A DNA stretch of 64,000 nucleotides from Segetibacter koreensis DSM 18137 (GTDB lineage Bacteria > Bacteroidota > Bacteroidia > Chitinophagales > Chitinophagaceae): the NCBI RefSeq assembly GCF_000374045.1, contig NZ_KB893324.1, positions 53,501-117,500 on the forward strand, given 5' to 3'. Both the position numbers and the translations under genes were made by a program. The notes below the pieces were generated by a model, which saw only the letters and a program-made list of their open reading frames with translations, was not told the DNA's origin and did no database searches. Shown piece after piece: positions 1 to 9,380 of this stretch (position 1 is its first letter; each line of letters starts with the position of its first letter).

Positions 1-650
1 GACGAGGGCTATTTTAAGTTGTCTTAGTGTTTAAGGTTCTCTACATACAAGCGCGAACAGCTAAAAATTGCCTTCTTTTGATCAAATTCATTTTTTTAGT
101 TTTTTTAAACCCTTTAATATATAAACATCAAATCACTAGTAAATTCATCTGAAACGGTAAATCAAACTGTCCGCGAAAGTTTTTGTAATATTGAATTTTA
201 CTGTTCCGGCAAATGAAACAGATAAATAAAGAAACTTTCAAGTAGTAATAAAAGTTTTTTACTACGTTTTTTAATATTGAAATTAATAGTGTAAAATACA
301 GAATTATTAAAACGGTACCTTTTAGGTTAAGAATAATATCGGCTTTGTTGTTGTACTCTAAAAAAGAAACGCAGCTGATATGGATCAACCTTTTTACAGT
401 CTGAATAATTTATTTATTATGCATCTTTTTTAATCTTTTTACAAAGATGCCCTTCTTAAAAATTTACGTTTAAATTGTTTTTGTCATGCTAACAGAAGTC
501 GAACAGCTGCTAGTTCAGGCGTTTCCGTTGTGAGCGGTGTGCTACACTTGTTCCTTATTTCGTAACTATAACCGGAAACCTTTCTGGCCCAGTTGTCTTG
601 GGCTTTCGGCATAACGGCTTATTAAGTTTACACCTGTGGCAAATTCTTAT
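1..650. other. Gene-free AT-rich left edge
   Basis: I see no convincing gene here. The first 470 bases are very AT-rich. The longest open frame (minus strand, 128-388) is hydrophobic and low in complexity, with no recognisable motif. Bases 480-640 are richer in GC than the rest and could be a decayed or repeated segment, but I recognise no family in any frame. The stretch ends at the stop codon of the cupin gene. Confidence 0.5.
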
Positions 651-1046
651 TTACGGCTTATACTCTTCATCTGTAACCTTTTCCATCCATTCTACCATTT
701 TACCATTTAGATTTTCCTGTATGGCTATATGTGTCATGCCATTTGTTGCTGTAGCACCATGCCAGTGCTTTTCATTTGGTTCAAACCAAACAATATCGCC
801 TGGGTGAATTTCTTCGATTGCTCCACCCTCACGTTGCGTCCACCCGCAACCTGATGTCACAATTAATGTTTGTCCAAGCGGATGTGTATGCCATGCGGTT
901 CTTGCCCCCGGTTCAAATGTAACGCTTGCTGCAGCACCTCGTCTTGCATCATTTGCTTCGAATAACATATCTACACGTACTGCTCCGGTGAACCAATCCT
1001 CCGGTCCTTTAGCTGAAGGCTTTGAGCCCATTCTTGTTATTTGCAT
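651..1046 (-). CDS. Small cupin-domain protein
   Basis: This 131-residue protein is a single-domain cupin. Cupin motif 1 is visible around residues 47-66, with probable metal ligands His53, His55 and Gln59. Motif 2 spans residues 82-96, with Gly83-Asp84 and His94/His96. Length and motif layout fit the small cupins related to quercetin-dioxygenase and mandelonitrile-lyase-like proteins. These usually bind one metal ion and are often found beside short-chain dehydrogenases and alcohol dehydrogenases, as here. There is no signal peptide, so it is cytoplasmic. The substrate cannot be inferred. It is followed on the same strand by nothing, and preceded by an SDR gene and an alcohol dehydrogenase gene, which suggests a small redox or detoxification cluster. 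The fold call is firm; the function is open. Confidence 0.85.
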   Translation of the reverse strand: MQITRMGSKPSAKGPEDWFTGAVRVDMLFEANDARRGAAASVTFEPGARTAWHTHPLGQTLIVTSGCGWTQREGGAIEEIHPGDIVWFEPNEKHWHGATATNGMTHIAIQENLNGKMVEWMEKVTDEEYKP

Positions 1047-1149
1047 TGTTTATTGCTTTGTCCTCATCTTTTAATGGAAAAGATGGACTTGATGAAATAT
1101 AATTAGTAATTTTTTTGAAAGTTTAGAATTCGGGGTTGGTGGATGTAGC

Positions 1150-1926
1150 TTAATGAATATTATTAAAGCTAACTCCCGTAATCTGTTGACATAGTGCAAG
1201 AAATTTATCCTGTACCACAGCATCTGAAGCTGCTGTCAAGTACCGGTCTTGTTTTTTATGGTGGAAATAACAAGCACTTACTTTGGCTTCAGCATCATTG
1301 CTTACAGCCAGCCATACCTGTGTTTGAAAACCTTTTTCAAGATTGTCGGGAGCACCGGCACCGCCCATCTTTGTTGGTACCCAGCCAGGATCAATTGCAT
1401 TGGAATACACATCCGTCCACTTACGTGCTACAGCCATAGCCAGGATCACGTCATGAAGTTTCGTGTCAGAATAACTTACATGATGATTTCCATCATTTGC
1501 ACTAACCGGTAAATTGTTAAGGTTTGAATTACCTCCCCGATGCATTCCGGAACTCATGTAAATAAGACGTTTCGGCTTTACTATAAGACAGGTTAAGATA
1601 TAGGGCGCAAGACTGTTTACAGCAAATACTAATGGCAAACCGTCTTTACTCACACTATTTTTGGGTACGATATAAACCCCTGCGTTATGAATAACCGCAT
1701 CAAACTTTCCTGACGCATTGGCTTTTGAAGCCAATGCTTTTGTCTCCTCAATACTGGAAAGATCAGCCGTCAATACATCTTCAGCGCCAGGTACTTTATC
1801 TAATGCCTGCTTTGCCCTCTCTGCATTGCGCGCATGAAGCACAACCTGGTGCCCCAACTTAACTAATTCCCTTGCTGCCAACTGACCAAGTCCATCTGCC
1901 GATCCAGTGATAAATATTCTTGCCAT
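1150..1926 (-). CDS. Short-chain dehydrogenase/reductase (SDR)
   Basis: This 258-residue protein is a classical SDR oxidoreductase. The cofactor-binding TGxxxGxG motif is at residues 7-14, the structural NAG motif at 81-83, a conserved Asn at 104, the catalytic Ser near 125-126, the catalytic YxxxK at Tyr152-Lys156 and the PG motif at 180-181. The full catalytic set is present, so the enzyme should be active with NAD(P)(H). The C-terminal half resembles the retinol-dehydrogenase/WW-oxidoreductase-like SDRs common in soil Bacteroidota. The substrate is unknown. The gene lies 7 bases downstream of the alcohol dehydrogenase gene on the same strand, so the two are probably co-transcribed. Confidence 0.9.
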   Translation of the reverse strand: MARIFITGSADGLGQLAARELVKLGHQVVLHARNAERAKQALDKVPGAEDVLTADLSSIEETKALASKANASGKFDAVIHNAGVYIVPKNSVSKDGLPLVFAVNSLAPYILTCLIVKPKRLIYMSSGMHRGGNSNLNNLPVSANDGNHHVSYSDTKLHDVILAMAVARKWTDVYSNAIDPGWVPTKMGGAGAPDNLEKGFQTQVWLAVSNDAEAKVSACYFHHKKQDRYLTAASDAVVQDKFLALCQQITGVSFNNIH

Positions 1927-1933
1927 ATATTGT

Positions 1934-3034
1934 CTAAGCCTGTTTTTTTAGAGATGCCATATCAATTACAAAGCGATATTTCACGTCACCTTTCAGCAAA
2001 CGTTCGTATGCTCCATTAATCTGTTGAATGTTGATCATCTCTATGTCTGACACGATATTATGCTTGCCGCAGAAATCAAGCATTTCCTGCGTTTCAGCAA
2101 TGCCTCCAATCATTGAACCTGCGAAACTTCTACGGTAAGGAATGAGACTGAATGCTGCAACAGGAAGCGGATGCTCAGGTGCACCTACCAGTGCCAGTGA
2201 ACCATCTACTCTTAGTAGGCTTAGGTAAGCATTGATGTCATGTTGTGCAGAAACAGCATCGAGAACAAAGTGAAGCTTGCCTGCATAACGGCTCATTTGG
2301 TCTTCATCTTTTGAGAGCACCACATCATCAGCACCCAAACGCCTTGCATCTTCAAATTTTGAACTTGATGTAGTAAATACAATTACTTCTGCGCCCATAG
2401 CTTTAGCAAGTTTTACACCCATGTGTCCTAAACCACCGATACCAACAATACCTACTTTTTTGCCGGGACCAACATTCCAATGCTTAAGCGGTGAATAAGT
2501 TGTGATGCCTGCGCACAACAGCGGTGCAGTAGCTGCCAAATCAAGATTTTCAGGTACGCGTAAAACAAAGCTTTCATCCACAACTATGCTTTCTGAATAA
2601 CCGCCATAAGTTTGTGTGCCCAAGTGTTTATCAGGCGAATTATACGTTCCGGTGTTTCCTTCTTCGCAATATTGCTCGAGGCCTTCTTTGCAATAATCGC
2701 ATTCGCGGCAGCTATCAACCATGCAACCTACTGCCGCCAAATCACCTGCTTTAAATTTTGAAACATAATTGCCAACACTTATAACTCGTCCAACGATTTC
2801 GTGACCCGGTACGCAAGGATAGATTGTACCATGCCACTCGTTTCGTACTGTGTGCAGGTCTGAGTGACAAACACCGCAGTACAATATTTCAATTTCTACG
2901 TCGTGAGACTTAGGTGTTCTTCTTTGAATATGTAACTGTTCCAATAGTGCGTCGGCTGCTTCTGTGCCAAATGCGTTTACTTTTTTTGTTTTAAGGGTAA
3001 TTACTCCTTCTGCGGTTGTTCTTACTGCTTCCAT
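1934..3034 (-). CDS. Zinc-dependent alcohol dehydrogenase, YahK/CAD-like
   Basis: This 366-residue medium-chain dehydrogenase closely resembles E. coli YahK, a broad aldehyde reductase of the cinnamyl-alcohol-dehydrogenase type. Catalytic zinc ligands are visible as Cys53 (in CGVCHSD), His78-Glu79 (in PGHE) and Cys174. The structural zinc site is Cys109, Cys112, Cys115 and Cys123. The cofactor loop GxGxxG is at 198-203. The C-terminal block with GSMIGG and the motif around KYRFVID is the family's usual ending. The N-terminus is about 10-15 residues longer than in YahK, but the only ATG in range is used. It probably reduces aldehydes with NADPH in the cytoplasm and leads a transcript with the SDR gene. 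Confidence 0.92.
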   Translation of the reverse strand: MEAVRTTAEGVITLKTKKVNAFGTEAADALLEQLHIQRRTPKSHDVEIEILYCGVCHSDLHTVRNEWHGTIYPCVPGHEIVGRVISVGNYVSKFKAGDLAAVGCMVDSCRECDYCKEGLEQYCEEGNTGTYNSPDKHLGTQTYGGYSESIVVDESFVLRVPENLDLAATAPLLCAGITTYSPLKHWNVGPGKKVGIVGIGGLGHMGVKLAKAMGAEVIVFTTSSSKFEDARRLGADDVVLSKDEDQMSRYAGKLHFVLDAVSAQHDINAYLSLLRVDGSLALVGAPEHPLPVAAFSLIPYRRSFAGSMIGGIAETQEMLDFCGKHNIVSDIEMINIQQINGAYERLLKGDVKYRFVIDMASLKKQA

Positions 3035-3365
3035 ATAAAAGGTTTTTGTTGTTTGATGTAAAAAGACAATTTCAAATCATTAATGCTTGCACTGTAAATC
3101 TCTCCAATAACCGTACTGCCTTTTATTTTAACTGCTTTTTTTATTTACTTAATTCTACAAAGATTTCATTTTTACCTGCTGTTATAGTTTGACAGTTTGC
3201 TGTAGTGTTACATTCTTGTGATATAGCTGTGTTTCCACAACCAAACACCTAGCGCGAGCCTGTCTTAACATCACTCAGACGACTGCCATTATTGTCAATT
3301 GATTTACATTTATTCCAATTCTAACGTGATTGTTACATTTTGTGAACCCAAAGCGGCAGCTAATC

Positions 3366-3485
3366 CTAAAGGGTCGCCGATGTGATAAATACAACCTCCC
3401 ATACTTTGGGGTATTCAGGGTCATCCAAGTCGATAAGTTCTCCTGATTTTAGTCTATCAAATATGTCTTTAGCAGATTGACTCAT
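3366..3485 (-). pseudogene. 5' fragment of a sugar O-acetyltransferase-like gene
   Basis: A 39-codon frame on the minus strand starts with ATG at 3485 and ends with TAG at 3366. Its first 30 or so residues (MSQSAKDIFDRLKSGE, then LDDPEYPKVWEVV) look like the N-terminal helix of NodL/Maa-type sugar O-acetyltransferases. These proteins are about 180-200 residues long, so only the start is left. After the WEVV residues the match ends. In a shifted frame the DNA stays open for another 23 codons to a stop near 3307, with sequence I do not recognise. This fits a deletion that fused the gene start to other DNA. The family match is from memory. Confidence 0.4.
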
Positions 3486-3619
3486 ACATCTATTTTTGCG
3501 TGATTGTTACAAGGCATAGATTCTTCTCATACTTGCCCAACTAACCTCATTCTCTAAAAAGTCGTGGATACAATGGCTCTTTCTTCCAATAACAGACCAG
3601 ACAACACTGAGCTGCTGAT

Positions 3620-3867
3620 ATGCCGGTAAAGAAACTGGAAAGAGACCGCATTACATCAGAAACCATACTGTGCAGACTTCAAATATGGTGTGGTGGTTCA
3701 GAGGCTAAAGGTGAGAAGCAGCAAAATAAGCAATGTTACAAATGCAAGGGTTTAACACATGAATTTCTGCAAAACCAACGTTAAAAAGGCCAAGCAAATT
3801 GTTGATTTAAAGGTTGGACTAGGAATCCAGTACCTCAGTTTGTCGTACCGGTATTTTAAAAACTTAT
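3620..3867 (+). pseudogene. Degenerate IS1-like transposase N-terminus
   Basis: From ATG at 3620 to TAA at 3784 a frame encodes a zinc-ribbon-like stretch: CGGSEAKGEK followed by KQCYKCKG. This is the arrangement at the N-terminus of IS1-family transposases (Cys pairs around GKQRYKCKxCG). The last cysteine of the second pair is lost. Past the stop, in another frame (about 3779-3867), the residues KKAKQIVDLKVGLGI resemble the helix-turn-helix that follows in that family. No terminal repeats or catalytic domain are present. I read it as a dead remnant; the family match is from memory and weak. Confidence 0.33.
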
Positions 3868-3903
3868 GAATTGTTTAATGCCGTAAGGCTAACGATAAAT
3901 ACT

Positions 3904-3930
3904 AAAAATGGCTCTTTTTTAAAGAGCCAT
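3904..3930 (-). terminator. Rho-independent terminator of the leu operon
   Basis: A perfect 10-bp stem (ATGGCTCTTT at 3908-3917 with AAAGAGCCAT at 3921-3930) encloses a 3-base loop. Read on the minus strand it is followed directly by a run of five T. It lies about 95 bases past the leuB stop codon, so it most likely ends the leuCD-leuA-leuB transcript. Confidence 0.85.
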
Positions 3931-4024
3931 CACACATTGTAACTTTGCCTGGTTCAAGTCGTTTATCTTTAACTTGTTAGTCTTTGTTATTTTACAAATG
4001 CAACTTATTAAATCATTACAAAAT

Positions 4025-5095
4025 CTAAATAAACTTCAATACTTGCTCACCCATGGCATCCGTACCAAGTATTTTATTTGTAGCAGTCTGAGCATCCGCA
4101 ATATCGCGTGTGCGGTACCCTTCTTTTAAAACCTTGTCAACTGCATTGATTACAGCCTCAGATTCTTCCTTCATATTAAAAGAAATATCTAACAATAATG
4201 CAGCAGAAAGAATAGAAGCAAGAGGATTTGCAACACCTTTACCAGTTATATCATGTGCAGAACCATGAATAGGTTCATATACTCCTGTACCATCACCTAT
4301 GGACGCAGAAGCAAGCATACCCATAGAACCTGCAATTTGTGATGCTTCATCGGTAAGTATATCTCCAAACAGGTTAGCTGTAACAACAACATCAAAACGA
4401 CGTGGATCTTTTATTAATAACATGGCTGTTGCATCAACAAATTGATGTTCTACTTCCACATCAGGATATTCTAAAGCAATCTTTTGAACCACTTCTCTCC
4501 AAAGCCTGCTGGTTTCAATAACGTTTGCTTTATCTACTGAGCAAAGCTTCTTTCGTCGGGTTCTTGCTGCTTCAAAAGCTTTACGGGCTATTCGCTCAAC
4601 CTCAAACCGGCTGTATTCTGCTACATCATAGGCTGTATCGCCATTGTTCTTACGACCTTTTTCACCAAAATAAATGTCACCTGTCAGTTCGCGAAAAAAA
4701 AGAATATCAGCCCCTTTTAAAATTTCAGGCTTTATGCTTGAAGCGTCTAGCAATTCGTCAAATAATTTAATAGGACGAAGGTTTGCGTATAGTCCAAGTT
4801 CTTTACGCATTTTTAATAACCCTTGTTCCGGACGCACCTTAGCACTGGGATCATTGTCGTATTTAGGATGACCTACTGCACCAAACAAGACAGCGTCTGA
4901 AGTTTTCATTTTTTCCAGTGTCTCGTCAGGCAAGGGATTACCAGTAGCTTCAATCGCCACATGACCAATCAATGCCTCATCATAAGTAAATTCATGTCCA
5001 AACTTTGCAGCTATTTTGTCTAATACTTTTTTTCCTACAGCCGTTACTTCCTGTCCTATTCCATCACCCGGAACCACCAGTATGTGTTTTTTCAT
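4025..5095 (-). CDS. leuB: 3-isopropylmalate dehydrogenase
   Basis: LeuB oxidises and decarboxylates 3-isopropylmalate to 2-oxoisocaproate with NAD+, the third step of leucine synthesis. The 356-residue protein opens with the family's nucleotide-site motif VPGDGIG (residues 8-14). It carries the LGLYANLRP block and the metal-binding stretch around FGDILTDEASQ. Length is normal. The frame is open up to a GTG at 5107, but the ATG at 5095 gives the usual N-terminus and is preferred. It is the last gene of the leu cluster, 220 bases after the synthase gene, with the terminator just downstream. Cytoplasmic. Confidence 0.95.
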   Translation of the reverse strand: MKKHILVVPGDGIGQEVTAVGKKVLDKIAAKFGHEFTYDEALIGHVAIEATGNPLPDETLEKMKTSDAVLFGAVGHPKYDNDPSAKVRPEQGLLKMRKELGLYANLRPIKLFDELLDASSIKPEILKGADILFFRELTGDIYFGEKGRKNNGDTAYDVAEYSRFEVERIARKAFEAARTRRKKLCSVDKANVIETSRLWREVVQKIALEYPDVEVEHQFVDATAMLLIKDPRRFDVVVTANLFGDILTDEASQIAGSMGMLASASIGDGTGVYEPIHGSAHDITGKGVANPLASILSAALLLDISFNMKEESEAVINAVDKVLKEGYRTRDIADAQTATNKILGTDAMGEQVLKFI

Positions 5096-5315
5096 TTTAA
5101 AAGGCACAAAGGCATTGAAGCAACACGGCTTCTGGCCTATTGTTTAGTTTTAGTTAGTTAATTTATTTTTCTTATTAATGATAATAGCATTTTATCTAAT
5201 CGATTTGTTTAAAAAACAAATTGATCTGTATGGTCTAACGTATTTATTCCGCAGTCTTCTGCAACACTACTTACACGCCATATTGCACTTTAAACAGTTG
5301 ATCATGGGCTTTCTC

Positions 5316-6911
5316 TTAAATTAAATTCAACATTTTTTGAGTAGCTTTTATTGCCGCAACAGTTTGATCGCTGTCAAGCCCCCTAGTTTTAAATTCTTTA
5401 TGATTAAGACACCAGGTAATGATAGTTTCGCAAAGCGCATCAGATTTTCCCCCTGGCGGAATGCGTACAGTGTAATCCGTCAATTGGGGAAGCTCTAACT
5501 TTTTCTTTTGATAGACCAGCTTTAAAGCATTCATAAAGGCATCATATTGTCCATCACCTTGAGCGTGTTCTTCAAAGCTTTCGCCTTCAATAGTTATTTT
5601 TAAAGTAACAGAGGGGCGCAGATTTTTTGAGTGAGTTAAAACATAATTTTCTACACTCACCTTCTCTTTTATTGTTTTACTATCTAATATATCAGAAATA
5701 ATGTACGGAAGATCCGCCTGCGTAACTACTTCTTTTAAATCACCTAATTCAATTATACGCTGTGTAACCTTCTTGAGGTCTTCATCAGAAAGTTGAATAC
5801 CAAGCTGATTCAAATTGTTTTCGATATTCGCCTTACCACTTGTTTTGCCCAAAGCATATTTACGCTCACGACCAAAACGTTCAGGCATTAAATCGTTGAA
5901 GTAAAGTTTATTCTTTTTGTCACCATCAGCATGTATGCCGGCAGTTTGGGTAAAAACATTTTCCCCTACCACAGGTTTATTATCAGGTATTCTGAAACCA
6001 GAAAAAGTTTCAACAAGTTTACTTACAGAATAAAGTGCTTTTTCATCTACAGAGGTATTTACACTTTTCACATAATCATTTAAGACTGCTACAGCACTTG
6101 CAAGCGGCGCATTGCCTGCACGTTCACCCATACCATTTACGGTAAGATGAAGTCCATGAACGCCGGCTTTTACAGCTTCTAGTACGTTTGCAGTACCTAG
6201 ATCATAATCATTGTGTGCGTGAAAATCGAAATGAAGATCCGGATACCGATGCACCAGCTCATCTATAAAAGCATAAACCTCAGATGGAATAAGTACACCT
6301 AAAGTATCAGGAAGCAATACACGTTTAATAGGTTGAGTTTGTAGGAAATCAATGAATTGTAACACATACTCTTTCGAATTGCGCATGCCATTGCTCCAAT
6401 CTTCAAGGTAAACATTGCATTCAAGACCTTTTGATTTTGCAAGAGCAATTACGTCAGCTATGTCTGCAAAATGTTGTTTGGGCGTTTTCTTCAGTTGATG
6501 CGTTAAGTGGTTTAATGACCCTTTTGTAAGGAGGTTCATTACTTTAGCACCTGCCTTCAGCATCCAGTTTACTGATGTATCTCCATCCACAAAAGTCAGA
6601 ACTTCTACCTGGTCAATATAACCTGTGGCATTTGCCCATTCAGTAATTTTTTTAACCGCTTCAAACTCCCCTTCGGACACTCTCGCAGAAGCAATTTCAA
6701 TTCTGTCAACCTTTAATTCAGTTAAAAGAAGTTGAGCAATAGTTAGCTTTTCTGAAGAAGAAAAACTGACTCCACTCGTTTGTTCACCATCGCGAAGAGT
6801 AGTGTCCATTATCTCAATATGTCTCTGGGGGAGCATTGTCGATGTTGCTGAAGACTTAACTGGCTTACCTTTAGGCTCTATTGCTACTTGCATAATTGAA
6901 TCGAATTTCAA
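5316..6911 (-). CDS. 2-isopropylmalate synthase / (R)-citramalate synthase family protein
   Basis: This 531-residue enzyme belongs to the DRE-TIM metallolyase family that condenses acetyl-CoA with a 2-oxoacid. The signature DTTLRDGEQ is at residues 36-44 and the metal-binding HAHND at 231-235. A C-terminal LeuA regulatory domain (about 400-531) would bind the feedback inhibitor. Context between leuD and leuB favours 2-isopropylmalate synthase. The sequence, however, belongs to the group often annotated as citramalate synthase (CimA-like), which would start isoleucine synthesis, and the substrate cannot be settled by eye. The first 25 residues are not conserved in the family, and Met26 is a possible alternative start. 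No ilv genes lie nearby. Confidence 0.88.
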   Translation of the reverse strand: MKFDSIMQVAIEPKGKPVKSSATSTMLPQRHIEIMDTTLRDGEQTSGVSFSSSEKLTIAQLLLTELKVDRIEIASARVSEGEFEAVKKITEWANATGYIDQVEVLTFVDGDTSVNWMLKAGAKVMNLLTKGSLNHLTHQLKKTPKQHFADIADVIALAKSKGLECNVYLEDWSNGMRNSKEYVLQFIDFLQTQPIKRVLLPDTLGVLIPSEVYAFIDELVHRYPDLHFDFHAHNDYDLGTANVLEAVKAGVHGLHLTVNGMGERAGNAPLASAVAVLNDYVKSVNTSVDEKALYSVSKLVETFSGFRIPDNKPVVGENVFTQTAGIHADGDKKNKLYFNDLMPERFGRERKYALGKTSGKANIENNLNQLGIQLSDEDLKKVTQRIIELGDLKEVVTQADLPYIISDILDSKTIKEKVSVENYVLTHSKNLRPSVTLKITIEGESFEEHAQGDGQYDAFMNALKLVYQKKKLELPQLTDYTVRIPPGGKSDALCETIITWCLNHKEFKTRGLDSDQTVAAIKATQKMLNLI

Positions 6912-6946
6912 ATAAAAAACTTGCAGTTATTTTTTGGCCGAATGTT

Positions 6947-7543
6947 TTAATAAACACTACTTTCCGCAAATGTGTTTATTTCACTTTTCATGGCCTGCAA
7001 ATAATCTATATCGTCGAATCCATTCAGCAGGTTATGTTTTTTATAACCATTGATATCAAACTTTTCTTTCTCTTTGGTAGCCAGAATGGTAATTGTTTGC
7101 TCCGGTAAGTTTACTTCCAGTTGAGTTTTTGGGTCTGCTTCAATAGCGGTAAAAATTTTATCTAAAAACTCAGGACTAACCTGGACAGGAAGAATACCAA
7201 CGTTAATGGCGTTGCCTTTAAAAATATCAGCAAAGAAACTGGAAACGACACAACGGAAACCGTAATCGTAAATAGCCCATGCAGCGTGCTCGCGACTGCT
7301 TCCACTGCCAAAGTTTTTACCTCCGACTAATATTTTACCCGAATAAATGGGGTTGTTTAAAACGAAATCTTCTTTAGGAGAATTATCATTATTATATCGC
7401 CAGTCTCTAAAAAGGTTTTCTCCGAAACCTTCGCGTTTGGTCGCTTTCAAAAAGCGGGCTGGTATAATTTGATCAGTATCTACGTTTTCGATCGGTAAAG
7501 GAACAGCAGAGCTTGTAAGAACAGTAAATTTATCGTAAGCCAT
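6947..7543 (-). CDS. leuD: 3-isopropylmalate dehydratase small subunit
   Basis: LeuD is the small (swivelling) subunit of isopropylmalate isomerase and works with LeuC to convert 2- to 3-isopropylmalate. The 198-residue protein shows the family blocks [13 protein letters not shown] near the N-terminus and the GSGSSREHA loop, which contacts the substrate. Length is standard. It sits between leuC (62 bases upstream) and the synthase gene (35 bases downstream) on the same strand, so it is part of one operon. Confidence 0.95.
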   Translation of the reverse strand: MAYDKFTVLTSSAVPLPIENVDTDQIIPARFLKATKREGFGENLFRDWRYNNDNSPKEDFVLNNPIYSGKILVGGKNFGSGSSREHAAWAIYDYGFRCVVSSFFADIFKGNAINVGILPVQVSPEFLDKIFTAIEADPKTQLEVNLPEQTITILATKEKEKFDINGYKKHNLLNGFDDIDYLQAMKSEINTFAESSVY

Positions 7544-7605
7544 GATAGTGAATAGTCAATTGTAAATTAAATAATATTTTAAGGCGGTAAAGAAGGAGGC
7601 CGCTG

Positions 7606-9024
7606 TTACACAGCAGCCTCTTCTAATAATTCTCTCGGATCTGTTACAACGCCTGTAACAGCAGCAGCAGCAGCAACTAATGGACTAGCTAACAAAGTCC
7701 GGGCTCCGGGGCCTTGACGACCTTCAAAATTTCTGTTGCTCGTACTTACCGCATATTTACCAGCAGGAATTTTATCATCGTTCATTGCTAGACATGCAGA
7801 GCATCCCGGCTGACGCAGTTGGAAACCCGCTTCAGTCAAAATATCCAAAATACCTTCGTCTTTAATTTGTTGTTCAACTACGTGTGAGCCTGGAACTATC
7901 CACGCGGTTACATTCTCTGCCTTTTTGCGACCTTTTATTACAGATGCAAAAGCTCTAAAATCCTCAATACGGCCGTTGGTACAGCTACCTATAAATACAT
8001 AATCAATTTTTTTGCCTTTCATTTCCTCACCTTCGTGAAAGCCCATATAGTTAAGAGACTTTTCGTAAGTACTCTTACCACCGCCAACTTCTTCAGCTAA
8101 AGGAATATGATTGCTTATGCCAATGCCCATACCGGGGTTGGTACCATAAGTAATCATTGGCTCAATATCAGCAGCATCAAAATTATATTCTTTATCAAAT
8201 GTTGCTCCTTCTTCAGTTTTTAAGGTCTTCCAATAAGCCAGCGCTTTATCCCATGCTTCACCTTTTGGAGCTTTTTCGCGACCGTTTATATAATTAAAAG
8301 TAGTTTGGTCAGGAGCAATCATACCCCCACGGGCACCCATTTCAATGCTCATGTTACAAACCGTCATACGACCTTCCATGCTCATGTTTTCAAAAACATC
8401 CCCTGCATATTCTACAAAATAGCCTGTAGCACCGGCGGTAGTTAGTTTAGAAATGATATATAGAATAACATCTTTTGGAGTAACGCCTTTGCTAAGATTG
8501 CCATTAACATTAATGCGCATTTTCTTAGGTTTAGGCTGCATAATACACTGAGACGAAAGTACCATCTCAACTTCAGACGTGCCAATACCAAAAGCAATCG
8601 CTCCAAAAGCTCCGTGAGTTGAAGTGTGAGAGTCTCCGCAAACGATAGTCATGCCAGGAAGCGTAATACCATTTTCCGGACCAACTACATGTACAATACC
8701 ATTTTTAGGATTACCAAGACCCCAATGAGAAATACCATACTTCGATGAATTTGTCTCCAATGCTTTTAGCTGATTTGCTGAAAGCGGATCTTGCACCGGA
8801 AGGTGTTGATTTACAGTAGGTGTGTTATGATCGGCAGTAGCATAAGTACGGTCAGGAAACATAACATTAACGCCCCTGTTTTCAAGACCAAGAAAAGCTA
8901 CAGGGCTGGTAACTTCGTGTATAAAATGCCTGTCAATAAAAAATACATCCGGGCCGTCTTCGATTTTTCGAATCACGTGTGCATCCCACACTTTATCAAA
9001 CAATGTGGTAGGAGTGTTGCTCAT
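7606..9024 (-). CDS. leuC: 3-isopropylmalate dehydratase large subunit
   Basis: LeuC is the [4Fe-4S]-containing large subunit of isopropylmalate isomerase, an aconitase homologue. The cluster cysteines are Cys348 (in GSCTNGR), Cys408 and Cys411 (in GCSAC). The [13 protein letters not shown] block (129-141) is typical. At 472 residues it has full length. It is the first gene of the leu cluster. A candidate promoter with a dyad lies about 115-170 bases upstream of its ATG. Confidence 0.96.
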   Translation of the reverse strand: MSNTPTTLFDKVWDAHVIRKIEDGPDVFFIDRHFIHEVTSPVAFLGLENRGVNVMFPDRTYATADHNTPTVNQHLPVQDPLSANQLKALETNSSKYGISHWGLGNPKNGIVHVVGPENGITLPGMTIVCGDSHTSTHGAFGAIAFGIGTSEVEMVLSSQCIMQPKPKKMRINVNGNLSKGVTPKDVILYIISKLTTAGATGYFVEYAGDVFENMSMEGRMTVCNMSIEMGARGGMIAPDQTTFNYINGREKAPKGEAWDKALAYWKTLKTEEGATFDKEYNFDAADIEPMITYGTNPGMGIGISNHIPLAEEVGGGKSTYEKSLNYMGFHEGEEMKGKKIDYVFIGSCTNGRIEDFRAFASVIKGRKKAENVTAWIVPGSHVVEQQIKDEGILDILTEAGFQLRQPGCSACLAMNDDKIPAGKYAVSTSNRNFEGRQGPGARTLLASPLVAAAAAVTGVVTDPRELLEEAAV

Positions 9025-9138
9025 TTTTAAATAGTTTAAGATGTTTCTTTGCTGCTTTTAAAATATTGCGAAGTTTCAGAAAAACTTATTAAATAAAACG
9101 TCAATTTTATAAAAAATTATACTGCAAATCAATTTTTA

Positions 9139-9155
9139 ATGGCAATTGTTGCCAT
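9139..9155. promoter_or_regulatory. Dyad next to the leuC promoter, possible operator
   Basis: ATGGCAA, a TTG spacer and TTGCCAT form a perfect 7+3+7 inverted repeat. It begins 8 bases downstream of the predicted -7 element, covering the expected transcription start. The position suits a repressor site. No regulator gene lies beside it. Confidence 0.4.
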
Positions 9156-9163
9156 ATGTGTAG

Positions 9164-9197
9164 CAAAAATAGCACAATACAGCTACTTTAATCTAAA
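9164..9197 (-). promoter_or_regulatory. Candidate Bacteroidota promoter for leuC
   Basis: Read on the minus strand, 9171-9164 is TATTTTTG, an exact match to the Bacteroidota -7 consensus TAnnTTTG. A weaker -33-like TTTAG lies about 21 bases upstream (9197-9193). Transcription would start near 9158 and give a leader of about 130 bases before leuC. The -33 element is imperfect. Confidence 0.4.
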
Positions 9198-9380
9198 CTC
9201 GTTTTTTACAATAGAAAATTAAGGTTGATTGCGAATATGAAAATTTGAAGGACAATGCTTCAGATGATGTTTTTAATGCAGTGGAAGATGTGGCCTATAG
9301 CTGAATAAAAAATCTCCAACCTTTTTGCTTGCGGTTTGTTGTCTTACTTTTATCCTTTAAATATTTTCAACAAACATTTT

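Larger units (their letters stand above)
3035..4024. other. Long intergenic scar region
   Basis: Nearly 1 kb lies between the alcohol dehydrogenase start and the leuB stop without an intact gene. It holds the truncated acetyltransferase-like fragment (3366-3485), the degenerate transposase-like fragment (3620-3867) and the leu operon terminator (3904-3930). Bases 3035-3300 carry the upstream region of the alcohol dehydrogenase, where I could not place a clear promoter. The mix of broken fragments suggests an old insertion followed by deletion. Confidence 0.6.
9025..9380. other. Divergent intergenic region, leuC / aldo-keto reductase
   Basis: This 356-bp spacer separates two divergent genes. 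On the leuC side it holds the candidate promoter (9164-9197) and dyad (9139-9155). On the reductase side I see no clear TAnnTTTG element, and no further open frame of note. Confidence 0.5.

Noticed and set aside
128..388. 86-codon minus-strand open frame at the left edge
   Set aside because: Low-complexity, AT-driven, no motif, and no recognisable family.
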